The notes: a model not told the origin generated them from the sequence alone. 33,756 bases of DNA from Candidatus Paralachnospira avium (GCA_904420245.1 CAJFUL010000073.1:1-33756); one strand, 5' to 3'; shown: positions 26,418 to 33,756, counted from the first letter of the stretch. Numbers and translations are program-made.

Positions 26418-26508
26418 TCATTATTTCAAGCAGAGCCAGATCCCCGGAGCTCCCGGTTCTCATTATGTTGACTTTGCTGCGCTGTGGGCGCCAACTACTC
26501 CCTTATCT
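26409..26508 (-). ncRNA. yybP-ykoY (Mn2+) riboswitch
   Basis: On the minus strand the leader shows the family's conserved parts in order: AAGGGAGTAGTTGGCGCC, then GTCAACATAATGAGA, and further on GCTTGAAATAATGAGAC. The closing stem P1 is AGATAAG (26508-26502) with CTTATCT (26415-26409), seven perfect pairs that overlap the terminator stem. Binding Mn2+ should hold P1 and prevent the terminator, turning on mntP and whatever is cotranscribed. The 169 bases from the terminator to the mntP start are GC-rich and hold nothing else I recognise. Confidence 0.92.
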
Positions 26509-26515
26509 CTGATGT

Positions 26516-26545
26516 ATTATAACTGCCCAGAACCGCCTTTGTCAA
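26516..26545 (-). promoter_or_regulatory. Promoter of the Mn2+ riboswitch / mntP transcript
   Basis: TTGACA (26545-26540) and TATAAT (26521-26516) are both perfect consensus hexamers, 18 bases apart. Transcription should start near 26509, at the very base of the aptamer. This is a strong constitutive promoter, so control must come from the riboswitch. Confidence 0.88.
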
Positions 26546-26570
26546 CGGAGATTTTCGTCATTTTTTCATA

Positions 26571-26599
26571 TTGCAAACCGATTTGATTCGTCCTACAAT
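26571..26599 (+). promoter_or_regulatory. Promoter of the ABC exporter operon
   Basis: TTGCAA (26571-26576) is 17 bases before TACAAT (26594-26599). The start would be near 26606 and the ABC gene begins at 26630. The -35 faces away from the mntP -35, with 25 bases between them. An imperfect inverted repeat, CAAACCGATTTG (26574-26585), overlaps the -35 and could be a repressor site. Confidence 0.7.
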
Positions 26600-26629
26600 A
26601 TTGGGGTAGAAAAAGGGAGGAAAAGTATC

Positions 26630-28357
26630 ATGCTGAAACGACTGTTTTCCTATTTAAAGCCCTACAAGCTTTATACGTTTCTTGCCGTCGCCTGCATCAC
26701 CCTGGAGGTGGCCTTCGAGCTGATCATCCCCATGCTCATGGCAGACATCATCGACATAGGCGTGGAGACCGGCAACCGGGCCGTGATCTTCCAGAGAGGC
26801 ATACTCATGGCGGTCTGCGCCATCCTGGCTCTGATCCTGGGGATCGGAAGCGCCAGATTCACCGCCGTCACCGGCCAGGGTCTCGGCGCCGAGCTGCGAA
26901 AGGCCGAATACAAAAAGCTCCAGAGCTTTTCTTTTTCCAATATCGATCATTTCCGGGCCTCGTCCCTGGTGACCAGACTCACCGGCGACATCACCACCAT
27001 CCAGAATTCTGTGGCCTCCGGCATGCGTCCTGCCTGCCGCGCTCCCATCATGATGCTGATCTCTCTCGGGCTGTCCTTCGCCATGAACTGGAAGCTGGCC
27101 CTGGTCTTCTGCGTTGCGGCGCCGATCCTGGGCGTGATGCTCTTTCTGATCGTGAAAAACGTCCGTCCCCTCTATGGGATCATGCAGGGGTCTGTGGATC
27201 TGGTAAACCGCATCGTACAGGAGAACCTGACGGCCATCCGGGTGGTCAAGGCCTATGTCCGGGAGGACTATGAAACGGCCAAGTTCGAGGAGAGCAACCT
27301 GGCCCTGCGGACCACCGCGGAAAAGGCCTTCGGCCTGGCGGCCCTCAATATGCCTGCCATGCAGCTGGTGATGTACGCCACCATCCTGTTCATCCTCTGG
27401 ATCGGCGGCAATCTGATCCAGATCGGAAATATGCAGGTGGGGCAGCTCACCGGATTTTTAAGCTATGTGCTCCAGGTCCTCAATTCCCTGATGATGATCT
27501 CCAACGTCTTCATGATGCTGACCCGTTCCCTGGCCTCCTGCCGGAGGATCGTGGAGGTGCTGGATGAAGAGGTGGATATGACCGACGACGAGGCAAAGGA
27601 CATCCAGGTGGAAAAGGGCGGCATCGAATTTGACCATGTCTATTTCAAATACCGTCCGGAAGCCGCCGAATATGTCCTCTCCGACATCACCGTCTCCATC
27701 GGTCCGGGAGAGACCGTCGGGATCCTGGGAAGCACCGGATCTGCCAAGAGTACCCTGGTGCAGCTGATCCCCAGGCTCTATGACGTCACGTCCGGCAGCC
27801 TCCGGATCGACGGCCACTCTGTCCGGGAATATCCCATGGAGCATCTGAGAGACGCTGTGGGCATGGTCCTCCAGAAGAACACCTTGTTTTCCGGCACCAT
27901 CACCGATAACCTGCGGTGGGGCAAGGAGGACGCCACTCCCGAGGAGATCCGGGAAGCCTGCGCCATCGCCTGCGTCGATGAATTCATCGGCCGGCTCCCC
28001 AAAGGGTATGAGACGGAACTGGGCCAGGGCGGCGCCGGTCTCTCCGGAGGCCAGAAGCAGCGTCTGTGCATAGCCAGGGCCCTGCTGAAGCGTCCCAAGA
28101 TCCTGATCCTGGACGACTCCACCAGCGCCGTGGACACCGCCACCGAGGCGAAGATCCGGGAGGGCCTGGCTTCCTATCTGAAGGATACCACCAAGATCAT
28201 CATTGCCCAGCGGGTGACCTCCGTGATGCACGCTGATAAGATCCTGATCCTGGACCACGGCCGGATACAGGCCGTCGGAAATCACGCTTCGCTCCTCAAG
28301 GAAAACGCCATGTATCAGGAGCTTTATCATTCACAGCAGGAAGGAGTGGGACTGTAA
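26630..28357 (+). CDS. ABC exporter subunit with a degenerate ATP site
   Basis: A 575-residue half transporter with an N-terminal six-helix membrane domain (~1-310) and a C-terminal ATPase. The ATP site is modified: Walker A is GSTGSAKST (367-375, with Ala372 in place of Gly), the residue after Walker B Asp495 is Asp496 instead of Glu, and the H-loop His is Gln527. The signature LSGGQ (471-475) is intact. Such changes mark the non-catalytic half of heterodimeric exporters like BmrC or TM287. It has GGGAGG before the ATG, and its TAA overlaps the next ATG by one base (TAATG). Substrate unknown; drug or lipid export is usual. Confidence 0.92.
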   Translation: MLKRLFSYLKPYKLYTFLAVACITLEVAFELIIPMLMADIIDIGVETGNRAVIFQRGILMAVCAILALILGIGSARFTAVTGQGLGAELRKAEYKKLQSFSFSNIDHFRASSLVTRLTGDITTIQNSVASGMRPACRAPIMMLISLGLSFAMNWKLALVFCVAAPILGVMLFLIVKNVRPLYGIMQGSVDLVNRIVQENLTAIRVVKAYVREDYETAKFEESNLALRTTAEKAFGLAALNMPAMQLVMYATILFILWIGGNLIQIGNMQVGQLTGFLSYVLQVLNSLMMISNVFMMLTRSLASCRRIVEVLDEEVDMTDDEAKDIQVEKGGIEFDHVYFKYRPEAAEYVLSDITVSIGPGETVGILGSTGSAKSTLVQLIPRLYDVTSGSLRIDGHSVREYPMEHLRDAVGMVLQKNTLFSGTITDNLRWGKEDATPEEIREACAIACVDEFIGRLPKGYETELGQGGAGLSGGQKQRLCIARALLKRPKILILDDSTSAVDTATEAKIREGLASYLKDTTKIIIAQRVTSVMHADKILILDHGRIQAVGNHASLLKENAMYQELYHSQQEGVGL

Positions 28358-30216
28358 TGGCACGATATAGCGGATACAAAAAACCTAAGAACACCGGGAA
28401 GACCATTGCCCGTCTCCTGCACTACATGGGCGCTCACAAGCTCCTCCTGTTCCTGGTGGTGATCCTCACCGCCATCGGTTCGCTGGCCAATATCATCGGC
28501 ACTTACCTGCTGCGGCCGGTCATCAACAACTATATCCTTCCCGGCGATATGCAGGGCCTGCTGAAGATGGTCCTCCTGATGGGCCTCATGTATCTGGCCG
28601 GAGTCCTGGCCACCTGGGGCTACAATCAGCTGATGGTGCGGATGGCGCAGAAGGTGGTCAGCGAGATCCGCCGCGACCTGTTCGTCCACACCCAGTCCCT
28701 GCCGCTGTCCTATTTCGACGCCCATACCCACGGAGAACTGATGAGCCGCTTCACCAGCGACGCCGACACCATCAGCGAAGCCCTCAACAGCAGCTTTACC
28801 ATGCTGATCCAGAGCGGCATCGTGATCGTCGGGACCATCATCATGCTGCTGGTCCTCAACTGGAGGCTGTCTCTCATCGTCCTGTTCTTCATGGCGCTCA
28901 TGTTCCTGTTCATCCAGTTCAACAGCAGGCGCAGCCATCGGTATTTTTCGGAGCAGCAGTTCCGCCTCGGTTCCCTCAGCGGCTTCGTGGAGGAAATGGT
29001 CACTGGGCAGAAGGTGGAAAAAGTATTCAACCATGAATCTCAGGACTATGAAGAGTTCTGCCGCCGCAACGAGGCCCTGCGCCAGGCCGGCACCAAGGCG
29101 CTCTCCTATTCCGGCATGACCATCCCCACCATCGTCAGCCTCTCCTATTTCAACTATACGGTATCTGCCTGCGTGGGCGGCCTGTTCGCCCTGGCCGGGA
29201 TGATCGACATCGGAGCGCTGGCTTCCTATCTGGTCTATGTCCGTCAGACGGCCATGCCCATGAACCAGTTTACCCAGCAGATCAATTTCCTGCTGGCCGC
29301 CCTCTCCGGCGCGGAACGGATCTTTGAGATGCTGGACGCGCAGCCAGAAACAGACGAGGGGAAAGTGACCCTCTGCAAGGCCCTGGAACAGGAGGACGGC
29401 ACCCTCACGGAGTGCAGCTCTTCCCAGGGATCCTACGCCTGGAAATGCCCCCAGGAAGACGGCAGCTTCCGCCTGATCCCCCTGAAGGGAGACGTCCGGT
29501 TCTATGATGTGGTCTTCGGATATACTCCGGAAAAGAAGATCCTGAACCATATCAACCTGTACGCCAAGCCTGGCCAGAAGATCGCCTTCGTAGGCTCCAC
29601 CGGCGCGGGAAAGACCACCATCATCAATCTCATCAACCGGTTTTATGAGATCGACAGCGGCACCATCACCTACGACGGACTGGATGTGCGGGACATCAAA
29701 AAGAAAGACCTGCGGTTCTCTCTGTCCATGGTCATCCAGGATACCCACCTGTTCACCGGCACCATCGCCGACAACATCCGCTACGGCCGCCTGGATGCTT
29801 CCGACGAAGACGTGCGGGCCGCCGCCAAGCTGGCCAGCGCCGATTCCTTCATCCGCCGCCTGCCCAACGGCTACGATACGCTGCTCCACAGCGACGGGGC
29901 AAACCTGTCCCAGGGGCAAAGACAGCTCCTGGCCATCGCCAGGGCCGCCATCGCGGATCCGCCCGTGCTGATCCTGGATGAGGCCACCAGCTCCGTGGAT
30001 ACCGCCACCGAGCGGATGATCGAGCGGGGCATGGATTCCCTGATGGAGGGCCGCACCGTCTTCGTCATCGCCCACCGTCTCTCCACCGTCCGCAACGCCA
30101 AGGCCATCCTGGTACTGGAGCACGGTGAGATCATCGAACGAGGGAGCCACGAGGAGCTGCTGGATATGAAAGGACGTTACTACAAACTTTACACAGGCCA
30201 GTTTGAACTGGAATAA
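28357..30216 (+). CDS. ABC exporter subunit with the catalytic ATP site
   Basis: A 619-residue half transporter and partner of the preceding gene. The membrane domain covers ~1-330. A linker of ~45 residues (around 337-380, with YAWKCPQEDGSF) is inserted before the ATPase and is not in the partner. Walker A GSTGAGKTT (413-421), catalytic Glu542 and H-loop His573 are canonical; the signature is LSQGQ (517-521), the altered form that faces the degenerate site. Together the two subunits give one good and one poor ATP site. The start overlaps the previous stop by one base. YcxB-like follows after 19 bases. Confidence 0.93.
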   Translation: MARYSGYKKPKNTGKTIARLLHYMGAHKLLLFLVVILTAIGSLANIIGTYLLRPVINNYILPGDMQGLLKMVLLMGLMYLAGVLATWGYNQLMVRMAQKVVSEIRRDLFVHTQSLPLSYFDAHTHGELMSRFTSDADTISEALNSSFTMLIQSGIVIVGTIIMLLVLNWRLSLIVLFFMALMFLFIQFNSRRSHRYFSEQQFRLGSLSGFVEEMVTGQKVEKVFNHESQDYEEFCRRNEALRQAGTKALSYSGMTIPTIVSLSYFNYTVSACVGGLFALAGMIDIGALASYLVYVRQTAMPMNQFTQQINFLLAALSGAERIFEMLDAQPETDEGKVTLCKALEQEDGTLTECSSSQGSYAWKCPQEDGSFRLIPLKGDVRFYDVVFGYTPEKKILNHINLYAKPGQKIAFVGSTGAGKTTIINLINRFYEIDSGTITYDGLDVRDIKKKDLRFSLSMVIQDTHLFTGTIADNIRYGRLDASDEDVRAAAKLASADSFIRRLPNGYDTLLHSDGANLSQGQRQLLAIARAAIADPPVLILDEATSSVDTATERMIERGMDSLMEGRTVFVIAHRLSTVRNAKAILVLEHGEIIERGSHEELLDMKGRYYKLYTGQFELE

Positions 30217-30235
30217 ATTGTCAGGAGGTGCCCCT

Positions 30236-30730
30236 ATGCCTATGAACCACTTTGTAAACGAATGTCTCTACACGCCCCAGGTGATCTCCGAGGCCATCGG
30301 CGCCTGGTGGGATAAACGGCTCAGATCCGACCTCTGGAAATTCCTGCTGCTGATGGTCCTGATCCTGGCAGGTTCCATCCTCACCGACAACTACTATCTC
30401 CTCTTCATGGAGCTCCTTCCGGTGCTGATCCTGGCTTTATACAAATACAAGGCCAGACAGAGCATCCGGACGGAAAAGGAACGGCTGAAGGTGATCTTCC
30501 AGGAAGAGACTCCCGTCTATTACGTGGAGATCGGAGAAGACATCTACTATAAGACTCCCAAGAGTGAAAACCGCGTCCAGTTCTCCGACCTGATGGATGC
30601 CAGAGAGACAAAGAGCCTCATCGTCTTATTCTTAAAGGGATCCATGACCCTGACCATGAGCAAGACAGGATTTAAGGAAGGCAATTATAAAGACTGCCTG
30701 GCATATCTGAAGACCAGGATCAAAAAATGA
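30236..30730 (+). CDS. YcxB-like two-helix membrane protein
   Basis: A 164-residue protein with two hydrophobic helices (~35-50 and ~53-69) followed by a soluble region of ~90 residues resembling the YcxB C-terminal domain (KVIFQEE, YYKTPKSENRV, DLMDARETKSLI). The start is ATG 30236, with AGGAGG seven bases upstream. The longer frame opening at 30203 begins inside the ABC gene. It ends the ABC operon, so it may modulate the exporter, but this is positional inference. Function is unknown. Confidence 0.75.
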   Translation: MPMNHFVNECLYTPQVISEAIGAWWDKRLRSDLWKFLLLMVLILAGSILTDNYYLLFMELLPVLILALYKYKARQSIRTEKERLKVIFQEETPVYYVEIGEDIYYKTPKSENRVQFSDLMDARETKSLIVLFLKGSMTLTMSKTGFKEGNYKDCLAYLKTRIKK

Positions 30731-30868
30731 CCTGCGCGTCCCGCGGGATCGGGCCGCTTCGCCTCCCGCGCCGCGGCGGATCGTTTGACGCGGCGGCACT
30801 CGTTTTGCCGCGGCCGGATCTCTTTTCGCCGCCTACAGGTCCCACAGAGTTTCCTATAGAATAATAAA
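30731..30868. other. Intergenic GC-rich spacer with repeat-like tail
   Basis: No gene is seen between the YcxB stop and the terminator. The first ~100 bases are very GC-rich, with several CCGCGG and GCGGCG elements. The last part, TCCCACAGAG and TTTCCTATAGA (30840-30860), matches the copy at the left end of the window (71-80 and 104-115), again just before a terminator. Confidence 0.4.
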
Positions 30869-30907
30869 AGCCTGTGCAGATGGATCTCCCATCCGCACAG
30901 GCTTTTT
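30869..30907. terminator. Bidirectional terminator between the ABC operon and the DUF134-NifX gene
   Basis: AGCCTGTGCAGATGG (30869-30883) pairs with CCATCCGCACAGGCT (30889-30903), with one mismatch. On the plus strand it is followed by TTTTTGC; on the minus strand by TTTATTATTC. It serves both convergent operons. Confidence 0.9.
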
Positions 30908-30923
30908 GCTGTCCGTCCGCTCC

Positions 30924-31643
30924 TCAGTGGCAACCGTGGGAACCGCAGTCATGTCCGTGACCTTCATGATCCCCGCATTTATGATCCGCTCCATGATGGC
31001 TGCACATGGCATCCGGATCGTAGGCCAGAGAGCCTTCCAAAAACGCCTTTACCTGAGCGTCGGCTTCTCCGGCTGCTCCGGGGTACAGCCGGATCCCGGC
31101 CTCCGCCAGAGCGTTTCTGGCGCCGCCGCCGATATTTCCGCAGATCAGCACCTCCACTCCCATATCCTTTAAAAACCCGGCCAGGGCCCCATGCCCCGTC
31201 CCGTTGGTATCCACGATCTCGGAAGAGAGGATCTTTCCATCCTCCGTCTCATAGACCTTAAACTGCTCCGTATGTCCGAAATGCTGGAATACCTGTCCGT
31301 TTTCATAAGTCACTGCAAGTTTCATGATCCCTTCACCTTTCTGCAGCGCCGATGCCTCCAGGCGGTAGCTGCCTCCGGAAATCTCCAGGCAGGCTCCCTC
31401 CACCAGAAACCTGGCTGTCTTCTTCCTGGCTTCCGCGTAAAGGGCCTGTACCGTTCCCCGTCCCACATCCATCCGTTCCGCGCAGGCCTCCTGGGTCAGA
31501 CCTTCGTAATCGATGAGCCGGAGGGTCTCATACTCCTCCACGCTCAGCCGGATCCGATGGCCCGGATCTCTCCGCCCGTCAGGCATGAAATGGGAAAACC
31601 GCGGAAGGCTGCCGACGCATTTGCATTTACTGCTTCTAGGCAT
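30924..31643 (-). CDS. DUF134 HTH – NifX/NifB-type cofactor-binding fusion, His/Cys tail
   Basis: A 239-residue protein. Residues 1-95 are a DUF134 domain, a helix-turn-helix with LTQEACAERMDVGRGTVQAL and a Cys pair in SSKCKCVG. Residues ~107-205 are a dinitrogenase iron-molybdenum cofactor-biosynthesis (NifX/NafY) fold with ENGQVFQHFGHTEQF and ICGNIGGGA. The last ~25 residues are rich in His and Cys (HHGADHKCGDHEGHGHDCGS) and probably bind metal. It likely senses metal or an iron-sulfur cluster and represses its own gene; two palindromes flank its promoter. ATG 31643 with AAAGGA eight bases upstream is preferred over an ATG at 31673 that lies in the operator. No nif genes are nearby. Confidence 0.85.
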   Translation of the reverse strand: MPRSSKCKCVGSLPRFSHFMPDGRRDPGHRIRLSVEEYETLRLIDYEGLTQEACAERMDVGRGTVQALYAEARKKTARFLVEGACLEISGGSYRLEASALQKGEGIMKLAVTYENGQVFQHFGHTEQFKVYETEDGKILSSEIVDTNGTGHGALAGFLKDMGVEVLICGNIGGGARNALAEAGIRLYPGAAGEADAQVKAFLEGSLAYDPDAMCSHHGADHKCGDHEGHGHDCGSHGCH

Positions 31644-31664
31644 AGGCTGCATCCTTTCTGTTAT

Positions 31665-31682
31665 TATTGGCATATGCTAATA
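31665..31682. promoter_or_regulatory. Operator palindrome 1 upstream of the DUF134-NifX gene
   Basis: TATTGGCATATGCTAATA is an imperfect 18-bp palindrome (8 of 9 pairs) centred on CATATG. It lies at the predicted transcription start of the DUF134-NifX gene, where a bound repressor would block. It matches the second palindrome 33 bp away, about three helical turns. Confidence 0.7.
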
Positions 31683-31684
31683 TG

Positions 31685-31713
31685 ATAATAGCACTGTTAT
31701 TGGCATATGTCAA
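31685..31713 (-). promoter_or_regulatory. Promoter of the DUF134-NifX gene
   Basis: Minus-strand TTGACA (31713-31708) is 17 bases from TATTAT (31690-31685). The -35 lies inside operator 2 and overlaps the stop codon of the upstream glycosyltransferase (31710-31712). Confidence 0.8.
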
Positions 31714-31716
31714 TAA
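31697..31716. promoter_or_regulatory. Operator palindrome 2, overlapping the -35
   Basis: TTATTGGCATATGTCAATAA is a near-perfect 20-bp palindrome (9 of 10 pairs) with the same core as operator 1. It covers the promoter's -35 hexamer, as expected of a repressor site. DUF134 autoregulation is the simplest reading, though no binding data are in the sequence. Confidence 0.72.
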
Positions 31717-32981
31717 GAATCCATCTGTCCGCGGATCTCCTTGGCACTCTTCACAACCGTATGACGGATGGGTACCCAGGTGACCTTCTTAAAAAGAGCC
31801 TCCACCGCGATGGGGATATACGTAAAGATGAAGATCGGGAAGGTAAAGATATAAAAGATCTTCTTCCACCCGCGGCAATGGATCTGCTTCCATTCGGTGA
31901 TGGTGGTCACGATCCCGAAAAACAGCAGGGACATATAGATCCCGAACAGGCTGCTGCCAATGGCCCTGAAGGTAGCGGCCACCCAGCTCATATGTCCCAG
32001 CAGGAGTCCGGCAAAGCCAAATACTCCATTGACCGCTATGGTAAACAAGGTCAGCAGCGTGGCGGGCGCCAGGGTCATCAGCATATCGTAGCACTGGAAG
32101 CTGTGCCGCCTGGTGATGCCTCCCATCAGCTCTCCGCCGTAACGCCCCAATACCTGGTAAAAGCCTTTGGACCAGCGGAGCCTCTGGTTCCAGGATGCCT
32201 TGAACTGCTCCGGCTGCTCGTCATAGAGCACAGCCTTCTCACAGTACCCGATGACCCGCCCCTTGATGATATTCTCTGTGGAAAATTCGATATCCTCCGT
32301 CAGGAGATGATGCTTCCATCCGTTGTTCTCTTTGATGATCTGGCTGGATACTAAAAAGCCCGTGCCGGAGATGGCACAGCTTGTACCGCAGCGCATCCTC
32401 GCGCCGTTCAGATACCGGGATTCCCTCAAGAACCAGAGCGCATATCCGGCAGAGATCCAGTTGGAACCGTAATTCTTGGAGTTCCGGTAACTGGTGACCA
32501 CCGGATACCCGTTGGAAAACACCTTGTTCATCTCCATCACATAGTTTTCGTCCAGGACATTGTCCGCATCGAAGACCATGTAGCCGTCATAGGCTTCCAG
32601 CCCCACCTGGGTCTCGATCTGGGAAAACAGGTAATTCAGGGCGTAGCCCTTTCCCACCTGCACATGGTCAAACCGTTCCACTACGATGGCCCTGTGCTCC
32701 CTGGCCACCTGAGCCGTATTGTCCGTACAGTTGTCCGCCACCACATAAATGTCCAAAAGATGGGACGGATACGTCTGTTTATGGATGCTCTCCAGCAGTT
32801 CTCCGATCACCTCCGCCTCATTTCTGGCTGAGATCAGCACCGCGTACCGATGGAGCTTCTTGGCCTCATAGGTCTTCTTCTTGGAAAACCAGCAGATAAA
32901 TACAAAAACCACTTGGTACAGATAGCAGATACTAAAAAGCAATAAGATAAAAAAATTAAAGCCTCGAATCCAGTTAAGCAT
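31710..32981 (-). CDS. Membrane-bound family 2 glycosyltransferase
   Basis: A 423-residue enzyme. One N-terminal helix (~9-32) precedes a GT-A domain, and three or more hydrophobic segments lie near residues 280-400. The processive GT2 signatures are visible: VADNCTDN (81-88), the DAD metal site (138-140), TED (228-230) and QRLRW (266-270). Family relatives make beta-linked polymers such as hyaluronan, cellulose or poly-N-acetylglucosamine; the sugar here is not readable. The start is ATG 32981 with AAAGGA eight bases upstream; the frame extends 14 codons further. No partner polysaccharide genes are in the window. Confidence 0.9.
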   Translation of the reverse strand: MLNWIRGFNFFILLLFSICYLYQVVFVFICWFSKKKTYEAKKLHRYAVLISARNEAEVIGELLESIHKQTYPSHLLDIYVVADNCTDNTAQVAREHRAIVVERFDHVQVGKGYALNYLFSQIETQVGLEAYDGYMVFDADNVLDENYVMEMNKVFSNGYPVVTSYRNSKNYGSNWISAGYALWFLRESRYLNGARMRCGTSCAISGTGFLVSSQIIKENNGWKHHLLTEDIEFSTENIIKGRVIGYCEKAVLYDEQPEQFKASWNQRLRWSKGFYQVLGRYGGELMGGITRRHSFQCYDMLMTLAPATLLTLFTIAVNGVFGFAGLLLGHMSWVAATFRAIGSSLFGIYMSLLFFGIVTTITEWKQIHCRGWKKIFYIFTFPIFIFTYIPIAVEALFKKVTWVPIRHTVVKSAKEIRGQMDSY

Positions 32982-33071
32982 ACCTCTATTCCTTTCATAT
33001 CCTCCATTCCACGCGGGAGTCACCCGCCTGGTATTCTGATGTCCGCGGGACCCTCCCGCTTCCGCCTTCCC

Positions 33072-33147
33072 AGTATACGAGATAAAACGTGAGAAATATG
33101 TGGTGAACTCCTTAAAAATTCCTTTATTTTTTTCTAACCTTCCTTAA
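33072..33147 (-). promoter_or_regulatory. Likely activator-dependent promoter with 11-bp direct repeats (glycosyltransferase)
   Basis: A minus-strand -10 TATACT (33077-33072) has no good -35 at 17 bases. Just upstream, TTAAGGAAGG, TTAGAAAA, TAAAGGAATT and TTAAGGAGTTC begin at 33147, 33137, 33126 and 33115, a period of 10-11 bases. This is the layout of OmpR/PhoB-family activator sites. The regulator is not in the window. The ~90 bases from here to the gene start hold no other clear signal. Confidence 0.5.
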
Positions 33148-33159
33148 TAATATTCTTCC

Positions 33160-33210
33160 AAAAAAACAGGACTCCATGCACTCCTCATCCCCGAAATGCC
33201 CTGGAATCCT
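33160..33210 (-). terminator. Terminator after the low-molecular-weight phosphatase
   Basis: On the minus strand AGGATTCCAGGGCA (33210-33197) pairs with TGCATGGAGTCCT (33180-33168) with one wobble and one bulge, then runs into GTTTTTTT. It separates the phosphatase from the glycosyltransferase promoter. The plus strand also has a T-tract (TTGTTTTT) after the stem. Confidence 0.75.
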
Positions 33211-33242
33211 TTGTTTTTCACTGAAACCGCGGTCCGATATTC

Positions 33243-33713
33243 TTAATTTTTTCTTAATATTTTTTGAAGAAGTGCCCGGCAGCCCTCCATCACATCCTCA
33301 TAAGTCTCCTCAAAATTCCCCGTATACCAGGGATCCGCGATATCCCTGGGCCTGCTGCCAAAATCCAGCAGCCTCCAGATCTTTTTCGGCGTATCCTCCT
33401 CCGGTCCCACCCCGGCGATGCGGTACATATTCCGGAGATTCCACTGCTCCATGCCGATCAGATAGTCATAATGGTCATAATCAGCCCGGGTCATCTGCCG
33501 CGCCCGATGGTTCCCGCAGGGGATCCCCGCCTCCTTCAGTTTCCTCCTGGTCCCAGGATGGACCCCGTTCCCGATCTCCTCCCGGCTGGTGGCCGCCGAG
33601 TCGATCTCAAAGGCATCCTCCATACCCAGTTTCCTTACCATATCCTTTAAGACATATTCCGCCATGGGGGACCGGCAGATATTGCCGTGGCAGACGAATA
33701 GTATTTTTATCAT
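33243..33713 (-). CDS. Low-molecular-weight protein-tyrosine phosphatase
   Basis: A 156-residue cytoplasmic phosphatase. The catalytic P-loop CHGNICRSP holds nucleophile Cys8 and Arg14, and the general acid is Asp127 in DPWYTGNFEETY. The length is standard. Relatives act on protein tyrosine phosphates, often those on bacterial tyrosine kinases of polysaccharide synthesis; the glycosyltransferase downstream fits, but no kinase is visible. The ribosome site is weak (AAGAG). Upstream sequence is cut by the window end. TTAAGA repeats 11 bases apart (33241-33257) cover its last codons. Confidence 0.93.
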   Translation of the reverse strand: MIKILFVCHGNICRSPMAEYVLKDMVRKLGMEDAFEIDSAATSREEIGNGVHPGTRRKLKEAGIPCGNHRARQMTRADYDHYDYLIGMEQWNLRNMYRIAGVGPEEDTPKKIWRLLDFGSRPRDIADPWYTGNFEETYEDVMEGCRALLQKILRKN

Positions 33714-33756
33714 ATCTCTTATATCCCTTCATAAGCCTTCAAACCTTGATATTACG

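Overview
The window looks like chromosome from a GC-rich anaerobic Firmicute, most likely a Lachnospiraceae relative. The reasons are strong AGGAGG-type ribosome sites, frequent GTG starts, a yybP-ykoY leader, a rubrerythrin, a clade-II-type fused PurL, a small Cys-rich DUF6472-like protein, and heterodimeric ABC exporters. No rRNA, tRNA, CRISPR array, transposase or phage gene is visible. Most genes are on the minus strand and tightly packed; only 26630-30730 runs on the plus strand.

Reading in the direction of minus-strand transcription (high to low coordinates): a low-molecular-weight tyrosine phosphatase (33713) ends in a strong terminator. A membrane glycosyltransferase follows, with a promoter preceded by 11-bp direct repeats. 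Next is a DUF134-NifX fusion whose promoter carries two palindromic operators. It converges on the plus-strand operon of two ABC exporter subunits and a YcxB-like membrane protein, and the two units share a bidirectional terminator. A divergent control region at about 26207-26629 then starts a long minus-strand run led by a manganese riboswitch and mntP.

That run is the most interesting part of the window: mntP, an LRR protein, an AlkD-like HEAT protein, a DUF2201-type VWA protein, a MoxR-like AAA+ ATPase, a DUF362/ferredoxin protein, larC, larE, larB, a second MoxR AAA+ ATPase, a second VWA protein, and a GNAT acetyltransferase. LarB, LarE and LarC make the nickel-pincer nucleotide (NPN) cofactor, but no LarA racemase is present. 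The genes overlap or sit a few bases apart, and the second MoxR/VWA pair is tightly linked to larB. I infer a possible nickel/NPN enzyme maturation module driven by MoxR/VWA chaperones, possibly under partial manganese control by readthrough from the mntP leader.

Further along come rubrerythrin and a housekeeping group: nadE, the DUF6472-like gene, upp, an amidohydrolase, and an unusual sigma-70-like protein that lacks region 4. purL follows with its own promoter. The left end holds a three-gene type IIS restriction-modification system of the AlwI/N.BspD6I type (two adenine methyltransferases and an endonuclease), closed by a terminator. All function calls come from reading motifs by eye; no database search was run.
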